Positions 10,803 through 22,661 of a stretch of DNA of 64,000 nucleotides are shown piece after piece. Source of the stretch: Patiria miniata. Its lineage: Eukaryota; Echinodermata; Asteroidea; Valvatida; Asterinidae. Within the stretch, counting starts at the first letter, position 1. Each line of letters starts with the position of its first letter. The notes beneath the pieces were generated by a model. The model was not told the DNA's origin. It saw nothing but the letters and a program-made list of their open reading frames with translations, and searched no databases. Both the position numbers and the translations under genes were made by a program. The stretch is from NCBI RefSeq assembly GCF_015706575.1, contig NW_024037072.1, forward strand, positions 24,553,162 to 24,617,161, in the 5' to 3' direction.

Positions 10803-11825
10803 TGCAAGACAAGAGAGTCAAGGAGATAAATGAATCTGCCGCCGATCTGCCTTGATGGCCCAAGCTTAGGAGATGGATCACTAATTTATCGTAAAAGGAT
10901 GTCAAAAAAAATTATAGGTGAACGGTTGCTGACGCGGCGCTGTAGCGAGCCTAGCGAGGCAACGGAGGCGTGCTATGTCAGTGTTTATATTATAAAGGAG
11001 TTTTAGGTAGGGATGAGTGGTAAATATATTGTTTGAAATAAATTCAAGGAAGTTTGTTGATGGTTAAGCCAGGCGTGGTGAACGTGGGCAGTAAACCGCA
11101 TCCCGGAAGTTCTTGGCTTGAGAAGACATTCTGAAAATTGGCGTCATCCTCTCTCGAAACATGAACGGCTTTGTACCTTGTTCCTCAGGTGTTATGTACT
11201 GACCGTCTATTCCAGACAATGTATCAACATCAGTGGTAATTAAACTACACTATCGTCACTGTGCGGCAACCATAACATTATAAGAGAAATTGAGCAAACA
11301 TCGTGCTTTGGTGACGCAATGAAATTGCACTTTACAACCGTGAGGTTGATACCCATGGGAACAAGCAACGTGTCATAAGCGTAAACCAATTTGCCTATCA
11401 GATAATGGTCTTGTGACATCCTCTGACTTTCTTAGGGGGATGGTATCACTCATCTTGTGGGAGGCCTCCCGCCTTAATAAATTGTGGCGACGGCGACTGT
11501 GTTTTTTGTTGGTGGCTGTAATTTGTCAGGGGCTACCGATGCTATCCTGTTTGTCACTTCATTATGTTGAAAGTCATCAGTTTGTGTCATTAATCTTCAT
11601 GTTGATGATAAAGTTCGGGGAAGGAGAAGATTCCGTGAGAGAAAGGTTCTGGCCTGACTTTCAACCTGATGTACGAGTGGACCTGCAATCGTGATTGGCC
11701 AGGGTAAAAGACGTTCTCTTGTCTCACAATTTCTCACGAGATCAGGGAAAGGAAAACGGGAAATAGGTGAAAGTGAAGAATTAATACCAGTCACAAAACT
11801 ATCTGCATGGTAGCATACATAGTAT
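10803..11825. other. Region upstream of GPA2, no gene seen
   Basis: The interval directly 5' of GPA2 coding exon 1 (minus strand) should contain its untranslated first exon and promoter. I see no clear TATA box or initiator and cannot place the transcription start. The open frames here have no recognisable protein features. Confidence 0.4.
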
Positions 11826-11965
11826 ATGGTTTACCCGATGTTCCCCAATACCTATGTTCCCTAATACCTATGTTCCACCAAATCCTTAGGGTTAGGGTTA
11901 GGGTTAGGTTTAGGGTAAGATGGTTATGGGAAACATAGGTATTGGGGAACATAGGTATGCACCCC
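11826..11965. mobile_element. 16-bp-repeat foldback element 1, with TTAGGG core
   Basis: The left arm has three units of the type TATGTTCCCTAATACC and the right arm two inverted units (GGGGAACATAGGTATG). Between them lies TTAGGG repeated about four to five times. Length is about 140 bp. The left end TTTACCCGATG and right end TATGCACCCC match those of element 46787-46976. No clean target duplication is visible, so this copy may be older. Confidence 0.75.
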
Positions 11966-14641
11966 ATACGTGCACGCACGATTACACAGGCATAGAAGTG
12001 GGTATTTCCTTTGTTCTCGTGTACTAACATTTTGCAATGTCGCACACTAATGTCAAAATGCTCTCATTTTAACCAGAATTAAACCAGATTTCCTGGGCTG
12101 AAATTCGGACTTAATATCCCTTTTCTAAAACTTTTCCATTTGCGACGGATCAACCCACCTTGGAAATTGCTAGTTTTTGAGTAAAATCCATATATCTATT
12201 TCGTGAAAAACTTGGTGGGCATTCCTTGTGGGGTACCTCCCATTGTTCCGGTACCCCATAAGGCAGTGTTTATACGTTCCGAGTGGTTCGCATTGGCAAA
12301 CTACGGTTTCGCATAAATACCATTGTATCGGCATTGAACAACAGGTGAAATATACACTATCAAAGTCACAATTGAATTGACAACACTTTCCGTTGGACTC
12401 ACCACTCAAATTTGTTTCGCAGGGAAGTCTCTTATTCTTTTCCCTACGCAATAAAGGCCTTTATACAAACACAAAAAAGAGCTAGAAAATCTGAAGAAAA
12501 GAAAATATTTATCCTGTAGAAAACGAATTTACATTACATGGACGATGTTTAATTTTTTAAAAGGGAACATGTCTAGTAAATAGTGGGAGCTCCATAAATC
12601 ATATTATTTTGTATAAGCACAGAAATACTCGGAGAACATGAGGTCATTGCTATCGGGTTCCTATCATCGGCAATCATGGCTTGGGCCTGACAAAAGGGCA
12701 ATTGGACTTTAAGTGAACTTTGATCTACATGGGGACTTTTGTATGCGCACCTGTGCTGAGATACGAGAGTTGCAGGTTAAACTCCCGCCCCAGACAATTT
12801 CTTTGCTACCCTTTGATTATCAGAGAACTAAATTTCCGTTCGTAGCTCTTTTTGTTTCAACGTTTTGCACGCTCACCAAGTAATGCTCTTCAATTTGATA
12901 TACGGACTCTGTCTTAGAAAGCTTCTTACTTTTCTGCCTCGAGTTTGCAAAGTATTTCTTTTGGGGATGATGATAGTGTAATAAGGCAATTGTCCTGTGC
13001 AGAGCAACTCAAGAGCATTATCACTCACAGTCCTAAGTGCTGTTTACACGGCGCTTCAGGCAGTGGCGTCGAGTATAGGAGAGCATCACAGACCGACTTT
13101 GGTAATCTGAGCCCGGCTGGAGAGAGTTTAGTTGTCCCTGTCTTCCTCTATTTTTCCTTCCCCTTACTGGCTCGGGCTTTTACAGCAGTTTCAATTGAGC
13201 GTTTCAAAGTAAAGATTGCGTCGGAAAGGCAACCTTCCATTTCCATCCATCAAAGTGCAACTACGCTCGGCCGAGGAGAAGGGAAAAACACTAACTATAG
13301 GCCTAACAGACCGAAGCAAACAACGGCGTAAGGGCGGGCCAACTCTTCATCCCGCAATAGTGAACAAGCGAGCCGCGCTCACCGGTGTTTGCCTTGCGCA
13401 AATTGTGCAGGATATTCTTTCCCTATCCAGCTCTCGCTCTTTTTTTAGCAGCCGATTTTTTTTTATCCGGTCCTTGTGTCAATATTTCCTCAGCCTTATT
13501 ACACAGAGATTAGACACGAAATTACACCTGCTTCCCAACAATGCTTCCTTCCTGGAAGAAAACAAATGAATTCGTGCGACGAATTAACATACTCGTAGAA
13601 GGACGTGCAAACACTGTATTGTTGAACACATGCACAGACTTCCGCTGAGAGTGACGTAGGGTAATGAACTTTCCGGCTAAAAGGCTAATCGCTAATTATT
13701 AAAATATTTTTCTATTTAATGTACTTCGAGGAAAAACGGATGAGCATTTCATTGTATCCAATTTGTTACATTCCTCTCTGATTAATGTTCTTGAATACAA
13801 ATAATATATACAGAACGACTCGTTATGGTTCAATGGTATTTTTTTTTGGGGGGGGTGTCACAAAAGACATCGCTTGCGCACAGTAGAAGTTGGAAATTCC
13901 CTGCTAGATAAAGCATTCATGTTTAATTAACAAGATTAAACATCCTGCTGTCAGGGTACGATATGTCATTTTGATTGGTCATGTTTGGACACACGGGGAT
14001 TCTTCGCATGGGTGTCGAAAGATTATGTACACAATGCAGGATACATCGCGAATGGTGACATTTCAACTCCTTCCATCGTATACTTTGACTTCAAGCCTGT
14101 AACATCCCAGTAATGTTATCTCAGAGCCGGATGATAAACAATTCTTGACCCACCCACCACAGTAACCATTATTACATTGCTGGATATTTTGCTGAAACCT
14201 TCCGGGGTTTAAGAGAGTTTTTTTACAACAATATCCATGGCATGCAATGAATGTAATCAGTTTTTACATCTCTCTCATGCTCAGTTCCAGCCATCGCTTT
14301 TAACGGTTGGTGTACTATTCAGGATATGGAGGCCAGATCAAAAGCCATGAATAAGCACAGCGTGCAATGTGACCGTTAACAAGCGGCGAGAATTTACGGA
14401 GATAGAGTTTTTCCGGGCAAATCGTATTTGAGTACAAGCATTGTATTCACTGTGTGGACTTCCGAACAAAAGAAGTCCACACCAGGTAGCAGCGACGTTA
14501 TGTGGACTTGCACACGTCCACACAATGTTTCCGCTTCTCTGGTTAACAGGTTTAGAGGCATTTTTGGATTAGGGAATCATGAAAACAAAATTGGGTTGAA
14601 AAGTGTTTTCATTTAATTCACAGTGTGAGTAAAATTATTTT
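11966..14641. other. Intergenic, no gene seen
   Basis: No coding similarity found on either strand. A tRNA-like B-box remnant may lie near 12760-12790. At 14445-14520 several copies of GTGGACTT and AGTCCACAC form small hairpins. Runs of T and G occur near 13840. Confidence 0.5.
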
Positions 14642-15188
14642 TTTATTCAGAGGTTTTCTTTTAACTACACGAAAACAAAGGAAAGTCCGCACTAGGTATG
14701 TAACGTAAACGTGTTTGTTACTACGTGTGCGAAATATCCTATTTTCTGCATTTACTTTGTTTCTTGAATGGGCTTATCTTGCAGTCCAGAGAAATTACCA
14801 GCTTTTGTGAAAGAAACTACAGCATTACAATTTATAATATATCGAAAACACCCTCAAATTGAATACTACAGTATGTCCCCAAAAAGTGTCCGTCTGACTA
14901 TTTTTGAAATAACTGGAAAACCATGAAGTAACATTTTAATTGTGCAGATACTTCTTATCCTTGGCCTAAATCCCTTTGAGTATCATTTAATTTCCCACAC
15001 GCCTCACCACACAATTGTCAATTGATCACAATAATATTTATGGACACTGTGACCAAATTTCTTACCTTAATCAATTTCAGGGCTGTGTTATGTAAGCTGT
15101 GTAAAATCCTGCATGTTGTGAAAAGAAAAGTTGATGTGGTTTTGGATTGGAATCATATGCCATGAACATTAAACTGAGGTCTTGCCAT
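14642..15188. repeat. Direct repeat, left copy (pairs with 19821-20343)
   Basis: Nearly identical, same orientation, to 19821-20343. Its second half, from 14869, is the left part of the Tc1/mariner-like MITE seen whole at 20048-20543. The two direct copies flank the 4.4-kb palindrome. Confidence 0.85.
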
Positions 15189-16149
15189 GATGATTGATAT
15201 AGTCAGGTGGCTAAGATCTAATTTTTGACAAGATCGTGACCGACTGGTCCAAAGCACCTAACTTGGCAGATAGATTCTTATAGCCATAGAGAAGAAATTT
15301 AAAAGGGGAGACACATGTAATTCTTTTTGGAAGGGTGCCTAATTTGCATAATTTGTTAATACCTGCGTGTAATATATTTATTTCCATATGGGGGTATATT
15401 TTAAAAAATAAAAACAAAAAGAAAAGAAAAGTGTATTTTGAGGATTCTACTTACATATCTTTACTTAAATAACATTTTCCAAAGCATATAAGTGACTGAA
15501 TAATTATGAGGACATAGTTACGATCCAAAATTGCTACTATTATGCCCTAAAGTTGCGCGCATTTACCTTGTCTCCAGATATCATCAATTGGTCTTGCCAA
15601 ACATCAGCATTGATGAACTTCAAATGTTGCTTACTGGTATAGTTACCCTATTAAAACCTTATGCAAAATCATGTGATATTTAGCCCAGAAAACAAAAACG
15701 GGGGAAAAACGAGGTGTCCGTAAATTCCCAAAATTATTGGTGAGAAAACGTTTTGGCGTAGACACACTTATTGTAAACAACAACAATCTCAGTAGTGTAT
15801 AGTGGGTATTTGACCCCGTTTTTATGAGGAGGATCATGATCCTTATAGAGGACAAATGGACAAATCGATCATAAGATGGGGATTATCGCTGAATGATTAT
15901 TATTTCTTGAAGATAATAGTACAACAGAAGGGGAAAAAGGCAAACGACCATGCAGACAACGCGCGCGCGTAAGTGAATAATTTTTATATATATTACATAT
16001 ATTTTCTATGTATGTTGTTTTAGTAACTTGAAGCGTCAGTATAAACAACAGAATATATCAACCCAATTCATGGATGAAGGCGGTTACCAATTACTTTATG
16101 GGCATACTCTAGTGAATGAAACTTGTTATCATTATTATTTTTACTATTA

Positions 16150-16318
16150 TTAAGCAAGCGACATGTTATCTTGCTCGTTTCTTGCTCATTTGCTCTTTTC
16201 TTACTCTTTCCTAGATCCTCGAAGAGATTCCTTGATCACAGAGCAATTGAGCAAGAAAAGTGCAAATGAGCAAGAAAAGAGCAAGAAATGAGATAGAAAA
16301 GAGCAAGGAACGAGCAAG
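16150..16318. repeat. GAGCAAGAAA-type repeats facing each other
   Basis: Units such as TTGCTCATTTGCTCTTTTC on the left face GAGCAAGAAAAGAGCAAG units on the right and can form a long hairpin. They lie inside the part of the left palindrome arm absent from the right arm. Confidence 0.6.
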
Positions 16319-18020
16319 AATTGAAGACTAGTAGTTTTTAGAAATTCTATTGTAATTTTTAAAATAATAGTATACTGTAGTGCCTTTGGTAGAAAAGAAA
16401 ACAGTACGGTATGTACCTTGTAAAACTCAGTCTGATCCTGTCCTGGTCACAATCAAAATACTATGCTCACACTTGTGTCTACGACACCGCTAATCCCCAG
16501 AAACGATGCACATCGAACGTTCTTCAATTGACACCGATTGCCAGTACATGGAGCCTATTTAAAAGCACCGTGAATTAGCGTTCTTTCGTTATGGACGGTT
16601 ATTCATGACGGTTTGTCATGACAGCTCGTCATGACGGTCATCCTGTCCAATCACATTCCTCGCTGAAACGAAGGGGCGTGATCAATAGAACTTGGCCGAT
16701 CAACTGGCTCCTCTGTACGGTAACCTTTGTCATTCGTAATAAAGACTTTAGATTACTATACACACAAACACACAGCCAGGGACTGCCATAAACACGTCGA
16801 ATGCAACAACAATGGGAAACTAAAAGCCCAGTTGTTCACTTTGAATGAGATTAGTGCGGGAGTTTCAAAAGACGTACGAGGCCATAGGCCCTACATTTAT
16901 TTGCCACGCAATGTTTAAAATTCTCAAAGAAAAGGTGCAGGAAGAACCCTCTTTCAGGCAGTGACTGTCTTAGGGCACCGATGAACTCGTACAGAAATAT
17001 GAGGGATTACAGGGTTTATTGCGAGAATAACTTGGCAAACTGTCACCACTACATATAGTTTTGAATCCAGTGCATAGGTTTATAATTAAACTATGTACAT
17101 AAACTAAGTGTTTTCAATTTACAGGCAGCGACAGCTACAAAGATAAACAAAAACAATTAAAACGAAGTAACCTATAACATTCTTTCCGGAAAAGCAAAAA
17201 AAACACCCAAAAAACAAAAAGAGGTGTGAAGTTATATTTGCTATTACTTTAATACACATTTAACAAAATGGACGTCTGCAGGGGTGTCAATGGGGGTGGT
17301 GGGCAAATGTCCCCCGCCCACCCTAAACAAAATCAATAATTGAGAATATGCTAGAGAAAGTAAAAGGATTTTAGGGGAACAATTTGCTTTGCCCCCTGCT
17401 ACAAAAAATCCTGGCGACGCCCATGCATAGCCAGGGAGGGAGGGGGGGGGGGGGAAGGGCGAAATAACAACACTAATTTTAGTCCAAACACTACTCTCTC
17501 TTTTTCGCCATAACTGATTGCAATAGAACCTCACCAGTTTTCATACCTAAATGCAGAAGTTTCAACAGTTCGTACAATGTGGCCTCGAACCATTCCTTCG
17601 TTAGCTCGGAGCAAAATTGTATTATGCCCTGCAAAAACAAGAAAGCTATATAATAAAAACATGTATTTTTCGATAATAAGCATATGATACATAAACTCCA
17701 AGGACTGAGGCTCCGTCAAACTCCAAATTGAAGTCTACCGACACTGTTTCTGTTTTTGGAGTAGTCAATATGTGAACCCCCCCCCCCAAAAAAAAATAGA
17801 TCACGTCTCCAACATTAGGCAGCTTTTTTTTCTGCTTCTCATACTTTGACTGAATGGCTGGCTTTTGTTGGAAATGAGAGGGGTGAAATTATTGTCCATT
17901 TGTCTTTGATGAAAACTTTTCTTCCTCGTTTCTACTCATGAATATGAATTTGTGATGACAAATTTTTGTCAAAAGCCAGCCATTCAGTCAAAGTATGAGA
18001 AGCAGAAAATAGCTGTCTAA

Positions 18021-18383
18021 GGCCAAAAAAAAGTCTCCGGTTTCTGGTATGCGCGCGCGTCGCCGTAGCCATGTGCGTCGGCAAAATGAAAAAGGTTTTT
18101 TTTTAATAAAAGATGATGTCTTAAAACCGCCAAACTCACTGGTTTGACTGGAATCCTGCTGCTGCACTATTTTAACGTGTTTTTAGATGGGGTTATGATC
18201 GAGAATAAGCTTTATGTGGCCTCTCTGGTCTCCCATAATATTTGCACTAAGTTTAGTCGGGCACCACTTGCAGTCATCAGCCGACATTTGAAGCAAACAA
18301 AAACAGGTTAAAAAAAAAGCCGCGTCACCGCACCACTTTTTGGGCAAGCTCCATACCAGAAACCGGATACTTTTTTTTTGGCC
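18021..18383. mobile_element. PIF/Harbinger-type MITE, copy 1
   Basis: A 363-bp element with inverted ends GGCCAAAAAAAA and matching inner parts (TTTCTGGTATG / CATACCAGAAA). It is flanked by TAA on both sides, as for PIF/Harbinger (TWA targets). The opposite palindrome arm keeps the empty site (reverse complement of GCTGCCTAATGTTG), which fixes the boundaries and the 3-bp duplication. Nearly identical to the copy at 34671-35041. No coding capacity. Confidence 0.88.
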
Positions 18384-19820
18384 TAATATTGGAGACGTTC
18401 ATTTTATTGTCGGTAGACTTCAATTTGGAGTTTGACGAAGCCTCAGTCCTTGAGTTTATGTTTATGTAACATATGCTTATCATCTAAAAATACATGTTTT
18501 TATTATATGGCTTTCTTGTTTTTGCAGGGCATAATAAAATGTTGCTCTGAGCTAACGAAGGAATGGTTCGAGGCCAAATTGTACTAACTGTTGAAACTTC
18601 TGCATTTAGGTATGAAAACTGGTGAGGTTCTATTGCAATCAGTTATGGCGAAAAAAAGAGAGTAGTGTATGGACTAAAATTAGTGTTGTTATTTCACCCT
18701 CCCTCCCTGGCCATGCATGGGCGTCGCCAGGATTTTTTGTAGCAGGGGGCAAAGCAAATTGTTCCCAAAAAATCCTTTTACTTTCTCTAGCATATTCTCA
18801 ATTAATAATTTTGTTTAGGGTGGGCGGGGGACATTTGCCCACCACCCCCATTGACACCCCTGCAGACGCCCATTTTGTTAAATGTGTATTAAAGTAATAG
18901 CAAATATGATTTCACACCTCTATTATTTTTTTATTTTTTTTTGCTTTTCCGGAAAGAATGTTATGGGTTACTTCGTTTTAATTGTTTTTGTTTATCTTTG
19001 TTGCTGTCGTTGCCTGTAAATTGAAAACACTTAGTTTATGTACATAGTATATAAACCTATGCCATGGATTCAAAACTACATGTAGTGGTGACAGTTTGCC
19101 AAGTTATTCTCGCAATAAACCCTGTAATCCCTCATATTTTCTGTACGAGTTCATTGGCGCGCGCGCGTTGTCTGCATTGTCGTTTGCCTTTTCCCCCTTT
19201 TGTTGTACTATTATCTACAAGCAATTATACTCATTCAGCGATAATCCCCATCTGATGATCGATTTGTCCATCGATCCATGACGTCACTTCGCCTCAGACA
19301 CGCCCCGTTTTATGATCCTCGTTGGGCTTACCGATATGATCCTCTATGAAGATCATGATCCTCCTCATTAAAACGGGGTCAAATACCCACTATACACTAT
19401 TAATCTCTTATTGGGGGGGGGGGGGATTTCGTTGAACTTGTTCAAGTCCCCACGTTACCCTTCGCCTAGTAGCCCAATTTACGGACACCTCATTTTCTCC
19501 CCTTTATTGTCTTTTGGGCTAAACATCAAGATGTTATAAATTTTCACATGATTTCCCACTAATTTTCTTTAGGGTAACTGTGCCAGTAAGTAACTTTGTG
19601 AATTTGAAGCTCATCAATATCCACGTTTGGCGAGACTAGTTGATGACATCTGAGGAAAAGGTAAATGCGCGCAACTTTAGGGTAAAATAGTAGCCATTTT
19701 GGTTATTTTCTTATGTCCTCGTAATTATTCAGTCACTTACATGCTTTAGAAAATTTTATTAAAGTAAGGATATGTAAGTAGAATCACCAAAATACACTTT
19801 TCAGAAAAAATTAAAAAAAA

Positions 19821-20343
19821 TTATTCAGAGGTTTTTTTTTAACTACACGAAAACAAAGGAAAGTCCGCACTAGGTATGTAACGTAAACGTGTTTGTTACT
19901 ACGTGTGCGAAATATCCTATTTTCTGCATTTACTATGTTTCTTGAATGGGCTTATACTTGCAGTCCAGAGGAATTACCGGCTTGTGTGAAAGAAACTAAA
20001 GCATTACAATTTATAACATATCGAAAACACCCTCAACTTGAATACTACAGTATGTCCCCAAAAAGTGTCCGTCTGACTATTTTTGAAATAACTGGAAAAC
20101 CATGAAGTAACATTTTAATTGTGCAGATACTTCTTATCCTTGGCCTAAACCCCATTGAGTATCATTTAATTTCCCACACGCCTCACCACACAATTGTCAA
20201 TTGATCACAATAATATTTATGGACACTGTGACCAAGTTCCTTGCCTTAATCAATTTCAGGGCTGTGTTATGTAAGCTGTGTAGAATCCTGGTTTTGGATT
20301 CGAATCATTTGCCATGAACATTAAACTGAGGTCTTGACATGCC
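19821..20343. repeat. Direct repeat, right copy (pairs with 14642-15188)
   Basis: Same orientation and nearly the same sequence as the left copy. It begins TTATTCAGAGG directly after the right end of the palindrome and runs into the palindromic MITE at 20048-20543. Confidence 0.85.
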
Positions 20344-20543
20344 AGGCAAATGATTCCAATCCCAACCGCAGCCCTTTTCACAACATGCAGGATTTTACAC
20401 AGCTTATATAACACAATGATACTCAAAGGAGTTTAGGCCGAGATTAAGAAGTATCTGCACAATTAAAAATTTCCAAATTGACTTCATGGTTTTCTATTTA
20501 TTTAAAAAAAATAGTCAGACGGACACTTTTGGGGGGCATACCG
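20048..20543. mobile_element. Tc1/mariner-like palindromic MITE
   Basis: A 496-bp element between TA dinucleotides. Ends are CAGTATGTCCCC on the left and, inverted, CGGTATGCCCCC on the right. The inverted match continues for about 230 bp per arm (AAAGTGTCCGTCTGACTATTTTT). The CAGT end and TA target fit Tc1/mariner. Partial copies lie at 14869-15188 and 20748-20848. Confidence 0.78.
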
Positions 20544-21056
20544 TATAACAAAATGAAAAACAAACAAACAATAACAGTGTAAATACCGTGACTATAGTCA
20601 CTGTTTGCTGACGGCTTAATTCCGCGTCATTCCTTCACCTCCCCCCCCCCCCCCTATTCATATTACTCTGTCTTGAGTGCACTTTAAAATGCATTGAGTC
20701 GATTGGTCGGACGTAAGTACGAAATGGTTCACGGACAATGTCAAACAAGGATAAGAAGTATCTGCACGATTACAATAATCCAAATTGACTTCATGGTTTT
20801 CTATTCATTTCAAAAAATAGGCAGACGGACACCTTTTTTGTTACTGTATAACAAAATGAAAAACAAACAAACAAACAATAATAGGGTAAATACTGTGACT
20901 ATAGTCACTGTTTGCTGACAGGTTAATTCCTCTTCCCCTTTTCCCCCTGTCCATAAAGCTCTGTCTTGCATGTAATTAGCCTACTTGAGAGTGCACTTTA
21001 AAATGCATTGAGTCGACGGGTCGGGCGTAAGTACGCAATGGTTCGCCGACAATGTC
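20444..21056. repeat. Tandem duplication, period about 310 bp
   Basis: Two successive units each contain the right half of the Tc1/mariner-like MITE, then AACAAAATGAAAAACAAAC, GACTATAGTCACTGTTTGCT and AGTGCACTTTAAAATGCATT. Unit 1 is about 20444-20745 and unit 2 about 20748-21056. They have diverged by small changes and length differences. Confidence 0.8.
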
Positions 21057-21231
21057 AACTAATAAGGAATGTAGCATTTCCGACTATACTTACCCAATGA
21101 ATCACTACGTTCAGTTGTCATTATGCCTGAGTAAAATGCAACGACCCACTCTGAACAGAAAAATATACTTGTTGGGATTGAGCCGAGGCGTGTTGTAGCT
21201 TGTTCTGTTTGCATTTTGATTGCATATGAAT

Positions 21232-21739
21232 CAACCTCGTCCCCAGGGTGTCGAGCAGTACGCGCCCACCACTGCCTGCTCTCTCACCCCGGTATTGGAT
21301 CATTAATGCATGTGAACGATTTTTGAACACGTATGCAAATGAGGAATAGTCTGGTGCCTGCATGTGCGTTACATTAGCGTTTGTTTTTGTATGCGGTGTC
21401 TGGGGTAAAAACAGCATCAATTCGTGGCGCCGTGAGTTATGAAAACACGATTTTTTTTTGGAAGTTCAAATCAGGCCCGCCAATACGAAGTATTACATTT
21501 CATATTAATATGAATAAACTGGTAAGAAAATGAGTATTATTGAGAAGGCGTGGACGTTATAATTACAATGATCGTGAAAACACGTAATGCACGTTGGAAA
21601 TAGCAACACCAACTACACGATATAAATCCATCATTAGCTAATTGCAGTATCGAATCAGGATACAGGAAGAAAGTTTCCTGTTCAGGGCCTACTATTGGAA
21701 ACGAGGTTGGATATAAAATAAGCACTGAGGACGAGGCTG
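21232..21739. mobile_element. MITE with 9-bp target duplication, copy A
   Basis: A 508-bp element with inverted ends CAACCTCGTCCCCAG (left) and CAGCCTCGTCCTCAG (right, reverse complement). Flanked on both sides by the 9-mer CATATGAAT (21223-21231 and 21740-21748). Related to 50124-50641 and 63252-63612. A 9-bp duplication fits Mutator-like elements; the family is otherwise unassigned. Confidence 0.85.
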
Positions 21740-21911
21740 CATATGAATATACTTGTATGTCTTAAATTGTTCACGGCCGCCACCAGACCAATTTGAAGAG
21801 AACAGATGTAACAACCGTATACCCGAAAGAACACTCCAGGAAGGAGCGTAGAAAGAACATTTTCCCCTGCACTGCCACTGCAAAAGCTGGGTGGGGGTGG
21901 TGGAGTCAATT

Positions 21912-22653
21912 CGGGAGCGTACCTATGTTCCCTGGTCCCTATGCTCCCCGGTCCCTATGTTCCTCGGTCCCTATGTTCCCCAGTCCCTATGTTCCCCGGT
22001 CCCTATGTTCCCCGGTCCCTATGTTCCCCGGTCCCTATGTTCCCCGGTCCCTATGTTCCCCGGTCCCTGTGTTCCTCGGTCCCTATGTTCCCCGGTCCCA
22101 ATGTTCCCCGGTCCCTATGTTCCCCAGTCCCTATGTTCCTCGGTCCTTATGTTCCCCAGTCCCTATGTTCCTCGGTCCCTATGTTCCTCGGTCCCTATGT
22201 TCCCCAGTCCCTATGTTCCTCGGTCCCTGTGTTCCTCGGTCCCTATGTTCCCCAGTCCCTATGTTCCCCAGTCCCTATGTTCCCCGGTCCCTATGTTCCC
22301 CGGTCCCTGTGTTCCCCGGTCCCTGTGTTCCTCAGTCCCTATGTTCCCCGGTCCCAATGTTCCCCGGTCCCTATGTTCCCCAGTCCCTATGTTCCCCGGT
22401 CCCTGTGTTCCTTGGTCCCTATAGTGACCCCATTCAACCCTTACCGTAACCCTACAATGGGTTGATATGTAGACCAACGTCGGTCAACATATCAAGTTAA
22501 ACTCTTTGACAAATTCTTCGCAATTGTTGGAAATTTATTACCCAAATTAGGTTATTTGAAACCAATGTTGGGTAAAATTATATTGCCCAACAGTGTTTTA
22601 CCCATTAATTTTTTACAGTGATAAGGGAACATGGGGAACATCGGGATGAACCC
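21912..22653. mobile_element. 16-bp-repeat foldback element 4, left array greatly expanded
   Basis: Starts CGGGAGCGTACC and ends GGGATGAACCC. Flanked by 8-mers AGTCAATT and AGTCACTT (7 of 8 identical). From about 21922 to 22428 it is a tandem array of roughly 30 copies of CTATGTTCCCCGGTCC and variants. Inverted units (GGGAACAT, GGGGAACATCGG) lie near 22625-22645. Between the arms, CCCTTACCGTAACCCTAC looks like a worn telomere-type repeat in the opposite orientation. Frames with recurring VPRSLCSPVPMF peptides are products of the array, not genes. Confidence 0.85.
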
Positions 22654-22661
22654 AGTCACTT

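Larger units (their letters stand above)
15427..19803. repeat. Large palindrome (inverted repeat, arms about 1.4 kb, loop about 100 bp)
   Basis: The left arm (15427-17868) is matched in reverse complement by the right arm (17970-19803). Outer ends read GTGTATTTTG on the left and its complement on the right; the inner boundary is CTGAATGGCTGGCTTTTG. The left arm carries about 1 kb (15975-16985) missing from the right arm. The right arm carries a 363-bp MITE (18021-18383) missing from the left. Open frames near 17.2-17.5 and 18.6-18.9 kb are the same repeat read from both arms, not genes. A related copy lies at 42.6-44.2 kb. It is probably a foldback-type transposon with no coding capacity. Confidence 0.88.

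Noticed and set aside
12945-13569. Overlapping ORFs of 117-128 codons
   Set aside because: No domain, signal peptide or splice context; composition like the surrounding intergenic DNA.
17244-18897. Two near-identical ORFs of 91-96 codons (RFYCNQLWRK... ) in opposite orientation
   Set aside because: They are the two arms of the palindrome read as protein. The same DNA recurs at 42.6-44.2 kb without a conserved frame, so the similarity is repeat identity, not coding conservation.
21793-22465. Long overlapping ORFs of 170-218 codons rich in VPRSLCSPVPMF
   Set aside because: A 16-bp tandem array stays open in all three frames because 16 is not a multiple of three and the unit has no stop. The peptides are artefacts.
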